Positions 47,999-58,597 of a DNA stretch of 64,000 nt are shown in pieces. The notes under the pieces were generated by a model that was not told the DNA's origin, made no database searches, and saw only the letters and a program-made list of their open reading frames with translations. The position numbers and the translations under genes were made by a program. How positions within the stretch are numbered: position 1 is the first letter of the stretch; every line of letters begins with the position of its first letter. The DNA is from Meandrina meandrites (taxonomy: Eukaryota; Cnidaria; Anthozoa; Scleractinia; Meandrinidae): positions 1,098,001 through 1,162,000 of the forward strand of contig OY855913.1 in assembly GCA_963693305.1 (NCBI GenBank), written 5' to 3'.

Positions 47999-49497
47999 TT
48001 TTTTTTATGGAGATATTTAGGTTTTTGTAATATGCGTTGCTCATTTGCATATTACAAAAACCTAAATATCTTATGGAGATATTTAGGTTTTTGTAATATG
48101 CAAATGAGCAACGTGATGACGTCATTAATCGTTCCACAAAAAGATAAATCACTGAATCAAGCATATGTCTTGGAGTGTTAAAGCGCTGTTCTTCAAACTT
48201 GGAACCATCAATGTTCATCATAAAAGGCACTAGATGGCACCCGTTGCGCCGTTGCCATGGCAACAGTCTTGGATCCAGTCTCCTTTTGTTATAAACCCAA
48301 ATATCTCCATTTGCAGCACTTCAAAAATGAACAGTGGGTCTGGTGTGGAACACACGTGGTACCCATCTTAGCTTAACTATCTTCGTTAGCTTGTTGGGAG
48401 TGCATCACCTTTGTTTAAGAATATACTGGGAATGTCAGTGTTAGTAAAAATAAGTCTTTGCGGCAAAACTGTTGCCATGGCAACAGCGCAACGGGTGCCA
48501 TCTTGTGCCTTTTTATGATGAACAGTGATGGTGCCAAGTTTGAAGAACAGCGCTTTAATACTCCAAGAGATATGCTTGATTAAGTGATTTGTCTTTTTGT
48601 TGAACGATTAATGACGTCATCACTTTCCTCATTTGCATAATACAAAAACCTAAATATCTCTAAAACAAAAAAAGATATTTTAAAAAGGAAAACGCCATTC
48701 GTCTTTATTTTAAAAAGCCTTAAAAATAAGCGGGAATTATTTTTTACTTCATAGGCACTTTAATCTCTTTTAACGTACCCAGGGATAAGAAGAGATTGCA
48801 TTCATCTGCTTTGGGACTCCCCTCCCTATCCCATCCCCCTCAGCCTGTACAGGCATTCTCCTCCCCCCTGTCGGGTTGCCTTGGAACTCCCCTCCCCAAG
48901 AATCTGTAGACACGGACGGGCATACATAACCAAATTTTTTCGACCTCATGGGTTTACCAAAAAGAGACACCCGTGGTGCTCCGCTTGTGAGCTTTGCACG
49001 CTGGAGCTCCGCTATACCGGTAATTAAAATCAGGAACAGAACTTCCCGTTTCTCCTTTTTTCCTTTTCCTCCTGTTTCCAGTTATATGTACATTAATTGG
49101 TAATTCTGTTAATACTGCCCTTTCTTCTACTGTACTTCCTCCCATATCCCACCCCACTCACTAATACCTCAGAAGTATGATCTTCATTCCTTCTTATGAG
49201 TTTTTCTGCTTTTGTTTGACCCTCATACAGGAAGAGGATGTTTCAGAAAAGAAAAAAGAGGAAATATCCCAGCTTCTAGAAACACATGGCTTGTTGAAAT
49301 CAGCAGAAGCCAGGAGTGAAGTCCCTGAGGATCCTTGGGAGGAAGAGCCAGAGCCTGATGAACCATGGGAAGAGGAGGAGGACAGGGAGGAGGATGAGGG
49401 GATGGAGGGAGACGAGGGCGGGACAGACACAGCTGAGGAAGATGAAGATGAAGAAGATGATGAAGATGATGATGCTACTGAGCATACCGAACTTTAG
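41732..49497 (+). CDS. SELENOM: Selenoprotein M, contains selenocysteine
   Basis: Five coding exons: 41732-41845, 45545-45580, 45971-46005, 46106-46184 and 49231-49497. All have GT-AG boundaries and the total is 531 nt (176 residues). An N-terminal signal peptide (MWGLLPLTTLLLFSSFTA) is followed by RARLE|TCGG-U-RLN, matching the family's CxxU redox site. The UGA at 45557-45559 is residue 43. Exons 3 and 4 encode the thioredoxin-like core (VKAFIRELLPHHHDVKIRY, IPGKDPTMVFL). Exon 5 adds the last helix and a long acidic tail ending HTEL, a KDEL-like ER retention signal. Known SelM proteins are ER thiol oxidoreductases linked to calcium and redox control. A SECIS at 49695-49760 supports recoding. 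Ordinary gene finders would end or skip at the UGA. The acidic tail is longer than in vertebrate SelM. Confidence 0.93.
42773..43381. mobile_element. TTAA-bounded MITE, SELENOM intron 1
   Basis: TTAA at 42773-42776 and 43378-43381 encloses inverted ends CCCATTGACTCCT and aggagtcaatggg. This is the same architecture as the 30292 element but with a different sequence. It lies within a C/G-rich repeat (about 42590-43690) whose two sides carry related words (gacggagtgatcgaa; gatcatccccgtca), so it probably inserted into an older element. Confidence 0.72.
43835..45483. mobile_element. CAGGG-ended TIR element, SELENOM intron 1
   Basis: The left end CAGGGTTTTCAATAA (43835-43849) is the complement of the right end (ttattgaaaaccctg, 45469-45483). 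TTACT flanks both sides (43830-43834, 45484-45488). CAGGG termini are hAT-like, although hAT elements usually make 8-bp rather than 5-bp duplications. The sequence repeats gccgcctac-type words near both ends. A second foldback is nested inside (44059-44716). It ends only 61 bp before the selenocysteine exon. There is no transposase frame. Confidence 0.7.
44059..44716. repeat. Foldback nested in the CAGGG element
   Basis: The left arm starts tagactgcatgcagtct and the right arm ends agtagtcta. Further paired blocks are ggatatccgtcagcccagcaac with gttgctgggctgacgggcatatcc, and gctgattggccaat with attggccaatcagc. The arms are interrupted by small indels, so this is older than the other foldbacks. 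Confidence 0.65.
45557..45559 (+). other. Selenocysteine UGA codon
   Basis: An in-frame TGA in the 36-nt exon 2 of the SELENOM gene, at the U of the Cys-Gly-Gly-Sec motif. The codons on both sides and the splice phases keep the reading frame open. A true stop here would leave a 42-residue peptide. Confidence 0.92.
45662..45850 (-). mobile_element. tRNA-type SINE, SELENOM intron 2
   Basis: On the minus strand the sequence has a B-box-like GGTTTGATTCCAGGACC and an A-box-like GTGGTGTGGTATG about 45 nt upstream. It is followed by a body reading gagtttgttgttggttcttgctc and ttctctggtttt. It sits between the Sec exon (ends 45580) and exon 3 (starts 45971). It is unrelated in sequence to the SINE at 24515. 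Confidence 0.55.
46592..47861. mobile_element. TTAA-bounded element A, SELENOM intron 4
   Basis: TTAA (46592-46595 and 47858-47861) bounds inverted ends GACGGAATCCRCCAGGA. Inside is a tandem duplication of a ~200-bp unit (copy 1 about 46745-46955; copy 2 about 46965-47815). Copy 2 is split by element C at 47026-47680. There is no coding capacity. Confidence 0.75.
47026..47680. mobile_element. TTAA-bounded element C, nested in element A
   Basis: TTAA (47026-47029, 47677-47680) bounds inverted ends GGGGGGTCCTTCTTAACTAC. The sister copy of the host tandem unit shows the uninterrupted site (gtctttaagcgatt at about 46826) with a single TTAA, giving a natural empty site. Confidence 0.8.
47858..48763. 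mobile_element. TTAA-bounded long foldback B, SELENOM intron 4
   Basis: TTAA at 47858-47861 is shared with element A. The other TTAA is 48760-48763. Arms of about 400 bp start AGTGCCTATGAAGTAAAAAATAAT, with matching blocks around gccatggcaacag at about 48254 and 48471. A (TTTA)n microsatellite (47966-48000) and a local triplication of atggagatatttaggtttttgtaatatg (48007-48105) enlarge the left arm. Confidence 0.75.
47966..48000. repeat. (TTTA)n microsatellite
   Basis: About eight to nine perfect tetranucleotide units inside the left arm of element B, absent from the right arm, so the expansion followed arm formation. Confidence 0.85.
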
Positions 49498-49694
49498 ATT
49501 CACATTTATTTTTTCAATTTTATTAGCACCAATGGGTATTAATAATTTATTGTAGTAGGCAATTATTGTATTTTTGTAGTATATATAAGTTTTCACCTAT
49601 CAGCTTCATAAGAAATATTTGACAGATAGTCACATCAACAATGTTACAAGTGTTTGTATGTAGCTTTCAAGTCAACCCTGACTGTAGAGGTGTT

Positions 49695-49760
49695 CAAGAG
49701 AATATGACGCAGCTGTGGATAAATTGTTAATTTCACACCTGTTGATGAGAAACCCTCTTG
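49695..49760 (+). promoter_or_regulatory. SECIS element in SELENOM 3' UTR
   Basis: Stem-loop beginning 198 nt after the stop. The lower helix CAAGAG (49695-49700) pairs with CTCTTG (49755-49760). The non-canonical quartet is formed by ATGAC (49704-49708) and TGAT (49743-49746). An upper helix of about 10 pairs (gcag-tgtgga with tttcaca-ctgt, one C-C mismatch) follows. The unpaired A residues of the apical part start at 49721, 14 nt after the core ATGA. These are the defining features of eukaryotic SECIS elements, which recruit SBP2 and the Sec elongation factor to decode UGA. Confidence 0.88.
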
Positions 49761-49857
49761 TTACTTTTATGAGAATGGGCCTTTCCATGGAAGTTGCTTA
49801 AAGTGCATTGTAAATGGCATATATAGTGTTCACAAAACTAAAAAAACTGTAGTTATT

Positions 49858-49863
49858 ATTAAA
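49858..49863 (+). terminator. Candidate SELENOM polyadenylation signal
   Basis: ATTAAA about 100 bp beyond the SECIS. It would keep the SECIS inside the mRNA, as needed. Weak single-motif evidence. Confidence 0.35.
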
Positions 49864-50776
49864 TGTTCCCTCCAGTGTCTATCCAGTGGCAGGGAAGCCA
49901 TAAACTGCAAAATTCTGATAATATATCATCAAAAGGATCTTTTACAGTAGTGGGCTTTTTTTTGGGGGGGGGGGGGGGATTATTGATGGAGTGTACGCGT
50001 TTATATCTGGTAAATACAAGAATACTTCATGATGGTTTAACTCTATGAAACTAAACAAGTTGAACATCACAAGTCTGAGCATAACATCATAAACCAAGCT
50101 CTTCAAAAAGGTGCTTACAATCAGAATAAGTTCGATTATTATTATGGGAAGGATTTTCGCGTCTTAGATTAGGGGGTTGTGGTTATTTTCGTTCGGCCTT
50201 TTGGAATTGTCAGGGTTTTCAATAACAGCCTGCACCTGCCAGAGCAATGGTGGGGATCCTGTCGTGAACCACCAGGTTAAAAAATAATGTAACTCCCTAA
50301 CAAGCCTGGAACAAGGTGAGATAACTTCAACAGGTGCCGCACAACGGGAGCAATTCAAAATAACTATGTACACAATTTCTCGGATAAGAAAGAAGTGATT
50401 TTTAACACGAACAGAGTGTGTTTAAAACTTCGATTTTAAAGGTTTGATTTGAGAAAAGCCTTCTTTGTTGGCTTGTCATTTATGTTTACAAGTTGAAACG
50501 CGTTGCGTGAAGTCCCAAATATTTAGGTGCCACATGGAGACCTTGGGAATCCCCGAAGATCGGCAAACAACGCGACAAACACCAAGCTTCCGTTTTGTCA
50601 ATCATAAAGGCGGCTTCATTTTGATTGGTCATCGGCAAAACTTCCCAGATCTTGACATGACAGCTCCTGACAGCTCACGACCCAAAGCGCCCCCAAACAA
50701 ACCACGCTCTCACCTCTCGTACACGTGCAGCACAGCTGAGTTAGTTCTGGTTTGTTGTTGTCGTTTGTTTTAAAAC
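49864..50776. other. Intergenic between SELENOM and MYND gene
   Basis: Contains a T-run/G-run junction (about 49951-49978). At 50211-50225 a word identical to the CAGGGTTTTCAATAA terminus of the element at 43835 suggests a relic of a related element. The frame at 50465-50773 is more likely 5' UTR and promoter sequence of the following gene than a protein. Confidence 0.45.
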
Positions 50777-51388
50777 ATGACTTGCTACAACTGCCATCAG
50801 AATGGAGCGAGGCGATGCACCGGGTGCTTACACGTAACCTATTGTTCTAGAGCCTGTCAAGCTCAGCACTGGAGCAAACACAAGCCAAACTGTATTCCAC
50901 CAATGTCGTCTTTACACGACTTGTTCGACGCCTGTCGTATGGACGTTTTCCCAATTCCTTCCGTGAGATGCGACTATGGTTTCGATAATATAGAGTTCTA
51001 CCATGGAGATGTGGTGTCCCCTGAAGGTCTATCGGCAGAAACCATATTGCTGGGTCTTTATCAAGTCATCTGGAAAGACATTGGCAATGACGAGTATGAT
51101 GGAGGTGCGCATTACCCTGTGTTGAACTCCATTGGTGCATCGAAGAGGATGATTCTCGAGGCCTATGAAAGGAATGCTTTGGATGAATTTCTTCACCGTT
51201 ACATCAACAGTGTTATAGCTCGGTTTGGAGATAGCCGTACTCCCCCATATTGCATTGCTTGGCTGCAGAATAAACTGGTCATTGGTCCCACGAGATTGCT
51301 CCCGAGTGAGGAGGTGTCACTTTCAGGCGCGCAAATCGCCCGCATGAGAAATGAAATCTTTCAGAAATACTATGGCTTCGCCAATTAA
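50777..51388 (+). CDS. MYND zinc-finger protein, intronless
   Basis: A 203-residue protein with an N-terminal MYND zinc finger. The ligands are Cys3, Cys6, Cys14, Cys17, Cys23, Cys27, His35 and Cys39, exactly the C-x2-C-x7-C-x2-C-x5-C-x3-C-x7-H-x3-C spacing. MYND fingers bind short proline-rich peptides in partner proteins. The remaining ~160 residues (for example YCIAWLQNKLVIGPTRLLP near the C-terminus) are ordered-looking and acidic in the middle, but match no domain I recognise; there is no SET domain. The start is the first ATG and puts the finger at the very N-terminus. The lack of introns beside intron-rich neighbours suggests a retrocopy origin or an expanded lineage-specific family. 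Confidence 0.85.
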   Translation: MTCYNCHQNGARRCTGCLHVTYCSRACQAQHWSKHKPNCIPPMSSLHDLFDACRMDVFPIPSVRCDYGFDNIEFYHGDVVSPEGLSAETILLGLYQVIWKDIGNDEYDGGAHYPVLNSIGASKRMILEAYERNALDEFLHRYINSVIARFGDSRTPPYCIAWLQNKLVIGPTRLLPSEEVSLSGAQIARMRNEIFQKYYGFAN

Positions 51389-53199
51389 GCAAACAAACAT
51401 TTTTTAAAAACATTGAACTGTTGCTGTTTTGCTTTATACTGGTTTGTACTTGCAGATTGCATTTGGAGCCAGTAGCCGTTGGAGACGTCCTATCAAGTAA
51501 TCCCTTTGGCTAATGCATTCCTTTACAGAATACATCCCTGTGATGAACCCATAGTTTTGTAAACTAAAGTGACAGCAGTGGGCAGTATGCGCAAGGTTTT
51601 GTTGAAATCTCCCACTTTTGTATTTTAAAGGTGTTTATGTTTGTAAGTGGTGTTTCTTAACGTATAGAGCTCCTGTCACCTTGTGTTCTCTTAGTACCAC
51701 AACTCCCCCCCCCCCCCCCCCCCCACTCTCCTGCCCCCACACATTCTAACACACCAGAGCTGTTAAAACACAGACTGGGTTAATTCAGTTCTTGAACAAT
51801 GGTTGATAAATTGGTCATGTCATATTATAGTGCTCCAAATCAGAGTTTTAGTGCATTCTAAATTTTACCAGAAAGTTAACTTAATTTCTCTCACAAATTA
51901 TTATTATTATTTTAATCAGAAGACCCCCATAATCTTTTCATTTCATGGAAAGAACCATACCATGGGTTAAATACCGATATCTTGCCGATCTTCATAGGGA
52001 TTACTCTGGGGGGAGTTGGTGAAACGTGCATTTGTTACGCATTGTTAATGTGTCAGTATCTGAAACATTGTTCATATTTATAAAATTTAGAAAGTAATCA
52101 AAGGTTATGTTGTATTTAAAAGATTTTTAAATAAGAAATGAGAATTTAACACTAAATTAATAAGAATATTTAGCAGACATTGGCCTTTAGGCCTTGTCTG
52201 AGTTTACCGACTTTGAACTGTTGAACTGTTGCTGTTTTGTACTGGATTTGTTGTATTCAAATTTTAGTGCATTTACAGGCACTTGTAATAAGGACTGCCC
52301 TATTAAAAAGTCCCTCTGAGAAATGATTACATGCATGCAATCATATCCTCTGGTAAAAATTACCTTGTTGGTAATTATCAAAATAATTTTTCTGTTAAAT
52401 GCAAAACATAAAGCGCAAATATTGTGTGCATTTCTTCAAAATATCTTGACAACAAGTTATTTTAAGAGTGATTTTATTTAACATCTAACAATATTATTAT
52501 TAGTGCACAATAGTCAAAATTATTATAATTTAAAGAAAAACCATTGTAAAACCTGGCAATACAATAACTAGTACACAACTTGTGCACTTGTCCAACCAAG
52601 CCAAAAGTCAGTTCTGCTGGTTTGACATGTACTCAGTCTATACCGTGACTTGTCCCTGGAAAGCAGGTGAAACATATCCAAAGTGTGTCCCGGTAATTGG
52701 GTATAAGCAAAATGTTGACAGTGTCACCCTACATTCAAAGTGAGTGACTCACAACCCAGGGTTACCCTGAACTATGAGTCAACTTTGGAATTTCTACTGT
52801 GAACAGTTTACTTCTGTTTATCAAGAATTGTTTTTTAAGTCTCATTCTGACTTAAAAAACAGGGACACCTTTTCTCCATATAAACAGGCTCTATAAGGAT
52901 ATAATTATTACATGTACCTTAAAAATGTTTCCAAACTCAAACTCACTTATTCCCATGTTAGGATATCTACATAATATTTGATCCATGCTGAAATTCAAAT
53001 AATATTGACACCTTTTTTGTGTTCTTGATTTATTTATAAAATAATATATTTTTAAATATTAATAAAAACATTTTCAACTTTCAGTCACATTTAGAAAGTT
53101 GCATTAAAACAATAAATCTAAGGCTTATAATAATAAATTATTGGCCTGTTGTGATTTCATACAAATGTAGTTGATATCGATTTAATAACCAGATATATC
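51389..53199. other. Intergenic, convergent 3' ends
   Basis: 3' flanks of the MYND gene (+) and the ABHD11 gene (-). A C run spans about 51706-51724. The phrase gaactgttgctgttttg occurs twice (about 51417 and 52217). Much of 52400-53150 is AT-rich with no recognised element. Confidence 0.45.
53029..53034 (-). terminator. Candidate ABHD11 polyadenylation signal
   Basis: AATAAA on the minus strand, about 165 nt past the stop codon. Single-motif evidence only. Confidence 0.35.
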
Positions 53200-56100
53200 T
53201 CAGTTATCATCTAGCTGCTGCTCAGTGTGATCTTGGAGACATTGATTTAAGAACTCTATCACAGTTTGTAAAAATTCCATTGGTTTCTCTGCATGAAGCC
53301 AGTGCCCACTGTCTGGTATAAATCTGATGTCTGCTCTGGGAAATAGTTTGTGGATTGCAGGGAACTCCTCTACCCTTAAAAAAGACAAAAATATTAGTTG
53401 GCATACATGTTGGTGTGCCACAGAGCTTGCTTTGCAGAAAAATTGGTCATTATCATTTTACCTTCTCAACAATGCTGGGCATTGTTGTAGGTAACATGCA
53501 CGCCCCACCTTGTAAAACAGACACATCAAAGATGCCCCTGTGTTGAAAGCATTGTCTGCTTTAGAGTAGAGAGTCAAGTATTTGTACAACTGCAGAATCT
53601 CGAAAGCTGTGACCTTGTAAGTCATTACCCCTAAGAATAACAAGTTTGGCAACCTACTGTTAGAAGTCATTCTCAAAAGTACAGACTGTTGGATGATGCC
53701 TCTAAAATACAGTAATTAGTTGTGACCAGGACACGAAAGAAAAGAACTGCCCCTCTCTTGAAACAAGAAGTTGCTATAGCAACTTAAAACCGCGCTTACC
53801 GGTATAGTTTTGGCTCATTAACAGCTTTCTTTCTCAAAAGTCACGGTTAAATTTAATCTGTTTGCATTATGAGTAAAGGACTAGCAAAGTAGTCACGTTA
53901 GTCACACAATCCGAGGTTTAAGTTGTCCCCGGCTATCTTTAGCTTAGGGGTTTTTCCCTTCTAATGATGTAACCCCTGCACGTTCGGGCACGCTCAATTG
54001 TTTACTTTAGCAAATATTTCATTTCCTTTCAAATCTTTGAACTCACTTCGATGAAACAGCCAAAGAATTCACTTCGATTGCCTAAACCCACAAGAAATAC
54101 TCGCAGAAGAGGAAACAAATTAAATTAATGACCGTCGCTTCTGCCAACATAAACATGCAAATAAAACACAATTTTATTTGTCACGTAACGAAAGTGAAAC
54201 CTGCAACATCAGCGCATTCCATGGCTGATGTAATACCTTTTTTCAGCGTATTCAACATTTGCTTTCAATCCAACGCTTCGATAAAACCAAAAGAAAATAT
54301 ACTTTATACACAATAAAGAAAACAATATCCGCAACATTTTCGGTACATTAATGTTTCAACAGCTTTTGGCGAATAAATATCATAGGTTGCGTGATTTCAA
54401 AGCCCCAATCACGATTTGGCCGAGTGGAGGTTTGGGTCTGGTCACTGACAAAAAAACGAAAAAAAAAAAATCCCGTGTAAAGCAAGAACCGCGCTCGGCC
54501 CATGGCCGCGCGGTTAATTAGTACACGAAAGATGGTACACGCAAGGCTGGTATTCAAAAAGGAAAGGTTCAGTGAAGTGCATAAAATCTGTTGGTAAAGT
54601 GACAGCAGTTAGGAACTGCAATTTGCTTAGCATTATCCAAGACACATAAAAAACATCTGAAACTGATATTTAATTAATTTGACAAAAGCTGTCTAAGAAG
54701 TACATGTACCCCTGAAAGAAGCAACCACCAAAAAGTTGTCATCTGAGGGGCCCGGGGGGGGGGGGTACTCCCTATAATGGCCTATATGGGGAGGCTCCGC
54801 CCGAAAGGGGTACCTTTTTCAGTCTTCAGGTATATAAAAGGGTAGGGATTTCACAAGTTTAGGTATATGAAAGGGTAGGAAAATCTTCGTTCGGGTTTTA
54901 AAAAGGGCCTTGAATTAAAACAGATCAAGCAGACGCAACTTATGACTGTTTCATTTTAATTTATTACGCACTACGTGAAAAAATGACAAGAAGACTTCCT
55001 GTTTTAACGATTTACTCAGAAGGCGGGCCAGTGAGAGTGGTTACAAATTAAACTACAGTAGTTAGGTATATGAAAGGGGTGCCTTTTTCCAATAAAAGGT
55101 ATACGAAAGGGGTGCCTTTTTTGAAAAAAATGGTATATAAAAGGGTAAGGGGTTGGACCTCGGGGCGGAGCCTCCCCGTATAAAACTTTTTTAAGTACCC
55201 ACCCCGGGCTGAGGGGCTTCTAAACCAGTTCTAAGTATTATTAAAATTGCCCATGCTACTTTTAGAATTGTATTATAATTCATAGGAAACATGTAGTTAT
55301 TTCACTCACTGGATATAATCTGATTTAGCTCCACCAACAAAAAGGGCTTTTCCATCAAATTCTTGATGTGGAAAATTTGTTGGAAAGCCTGACACTTCAG
55401 AGATGTTGTTCTCTAGGGCTTCCAGATTAATTCTCCACTTGAATCCAACTTCTGTTTTAACAAGGTTTGTCAAGAAGAATGACCTTAAAAATGCATTCTG
55501 TATGAAATAAAAAATATGCAAAGTGAATATTATTACTTAGTTAATGGGCCCTACACAGGGGACTTTCTCGTCATACTCGATGTTTGTGGGAGGGAATTGC
55601 TGCCTGCGGCACCCCTTCAGCCCTGTGCTGGAGCCCTGTCAGGGAGGGGACATTTGTTACTCTGGCTGGATTAACTTGGCCTCATGTAATTATTCCAGTA
55701 GCAATGTCCTCCTTGCAGAACAGGCATGGGGCACCCCCTCGGCATGGCACCATGTGCCGAGGCCCCCCATCCGGTGGGTTTTTATCCAGTCGGTGGGTTT
55801 ATCCGAGCCTTGCCAGTACATTCCCTGCCCACTATTGCCCACAACACGGTCTTGTGTTGTTTTTTGCACGCCATAACATTAAATTTAGCGGAACTGGTGG
55901 AGGGGAGGGAGGGGTAGTCCTCCACTAACTTATTGCTTAATGTGCTGTGAACACTACATGTTTATTTCGACTTGCTTGTTACAGTGCTTTCAATAAGACC
56001 CAGCACCTGCTGCAGCTCTGGCAGGTACTTTGAGGTGAATCACTGGCTAAAATTCATGCAGCCAGCTCCCTGTAAAGATGAGGTATTTAAAGCTTTTTTG

Positions 56101-58564
56101 CTCTCTGACAGGTGCTGCACAAGGGCAGCCACCTACTTAAAATCTTACTGAAAGTAGAATGTGGAGTAGCTGATATTCCATCTCCTGACTGGTTCACTTT
56201 CAGCACTGATACACAAATCTCTGACCATGTTCATGCATTCATATCCAGCCTAGACATGCACAAGGTCCTTCAATGTTGTACCTCGTATGCTCACTGTTAA
56301 TAATAATGTATAAGCCCTATTGCTGTTTACAGTAATTTGACATGTATTAGACTTTGCAAGCAGCTTATTGTTAGTATGTACTTACAGGTACAACATCCAT
56401 CAACATCTTTTCAGCATCTCGTCTGTCCCTGATAAGACTTAAATTCATTGCCCGCTTTGTTGCTAAATAACGTGGAATATCTTTGTCTACACCAATTTTT
56501 GCAGGAGACATGTCAACAACTATGAGGTTGTCTACATATTCTGGATGAGATAATGTAAACGTCATGGCTGTTTTTCCACCCATACTGTGACCCATTAGCA
56601 CAGCCCTGGAAAGCTCCAACTCTTGGAACAAATGCCATACATCCAGGGCTTGAACAAAGTAGTTCATTTCTTGACTGTGCTCACTTTCTCCATGATTTCT
56701 TGCATCAACTGTTACTATCTGTGATGACAAGAATGAGAATCATAGGTAACTAGTCTGGAAAGAACCCTGTTGGGATGGTAAGATTACCCTTCAAGGTACC
56801 TTTCTTTTTACATTTACTATAAACAAGGAGTCACCATCCCCCAAGGGTGACAGACTGTTTAATCCAAGCTTAACTGTACAGTATTACAACAGCAACCTGG
56901 GGCAGTTGTGAAAAGCAAGCACCAAGCTAACAGAGGCAAAAACTACCCACTCTACCCTTGGCAGAAACACACTGCAAGCAAAAAGGCCTGAAAATAATCC
57001 AGAGAAGAATGATGGTTACCTGTCTACCTGTTTCTCTGTGGAACAGCTTGGCCAATGTTCTCCAGTTTTGTTTGGATCCAAACAGGCCATGCAAGATAAC
57101 CAGAGGAGGAAGATCTTCCCCATCCGTGGTTGAATCAATGCTGTCATAAGCTAACCTTACAGCTGAACTGAATACAAAAGAAAAACAGTTTCAAAAATTA
57201 CCATCTCATCCCCACTGATTGAGCGTCTTTTCAAATTCAGCTTTACGTCCTGATTTTCCTTGATACTTTATTTACATGTAATACAACTAAATGGAATCAA
57301 ATCATATTTTTATCAGGGCTGCCAAAGTGTAAAATGTAAAAGTCTTGGGAATTTTACTAACAGTAAAAATACCCAATTTCGAGTAAAGCCTGGAGATTTA
57401 CTAAGAACATAGGTTACTGCAACAAACCGCGAGAATAATCAACAAAGTAAGCTATGAGGGGTGATTACCGCCAAAATTAAGTTTGGAATTTTGTTATGCT
57501 GTTTGTCAATGCGGTTCGTAATGTTCTCACTGGTGTTTTTGATGTTACGAATTGTGTTCTTCGTGTTCTCGATTATATTCGGCAAAACATCACTGTTGTT
57601 TTTGTTGCCCGTGCTTTCGATTATTCGTTGCGAATTATGTTCTGTACTAACACATTGTGATGTTCCATATTGTGTTATGCGAACTGCGATTCTATTATTC
57701 GTGTTTCGAATTGTGTTCTTCCAAATCCGGGTCTTCAGGGAGATAGGCCGCTATGGTCTGGTGCGAGTAATAAATTGTGACCTTTCACAGGAAACGTACA
57801 CAAACGACTTTCCGTTTTCGAACGGAATTCCGTAACTTGCAAGCCGTTTGGAAGCCGTTCGAAAAAAATTTGCATCCGTTCGAGCGGCTTGTTCACCCGT
57901 TCGGTAGAAACGTCCAACCGTTCGAACGGCTTGGCCACCCGTTTGAAAAAAATATCCATCCGTTCGAACGACTTGGTCACCCGTTTGGTAAAAACATCCA
58001 ACTGTTCGAACGACCCGATCGCTGGAAACAGCCATCCGTTTTAACGACTTGAGTAATCCGTCCAACGACCTGGATCATCCTTTCAGGAAAAAACAAGTAT
58101 CTAGGCGTATACAAGCAGCAGAAGTCGAACGGCTCGTCCGGTGAAATCTTTCTGCCGCCGAGTTCTCTTATCTGACGGAAAATCTGCACAGATGCCAGTG
58201 TGTAAACAATTCTCGGGAGCGATAATGTTTTACGAATTAGTTGTATGTAATGTTCTCCTGGTTACTTTGTATAACAAACAAACGTTTCTTGCAGCAAAAA
58301 TCGAGAATAAAACACCAATCAAAGGAAACAGGATGTTGAACAGCGGAAAAACGGCATTTACTACGAGCCCTTTGTTTACATTTACGGCCACCGAGAATGT
58401 AATACCACCGGCGCTGTTGTGAAATGCAAATACATGCAGAGTGACTACCGAAATCTTTTCAATTCGTTTGGTGCATTCCTGGGTTGTTAGTAATCCGCGG
58501 AACGACGGAACACGGAACGGCGGAACGACGGAACGAGAAACAGCGGAACGGGATTTTTTTTCTG

Positions 58565-58597
<33 letters not shown>

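Noticed and set aside
49194..49430. Serine-rich minus-strand frame
   Set aside because: It is the complement of the acidic SELENOM tail (GAG/GAA codons read backward).
55544..55928. Overlapping frames of 63-114 aa
   Set aside because: Three frames over the same GC-rich intron segment without conserved features.
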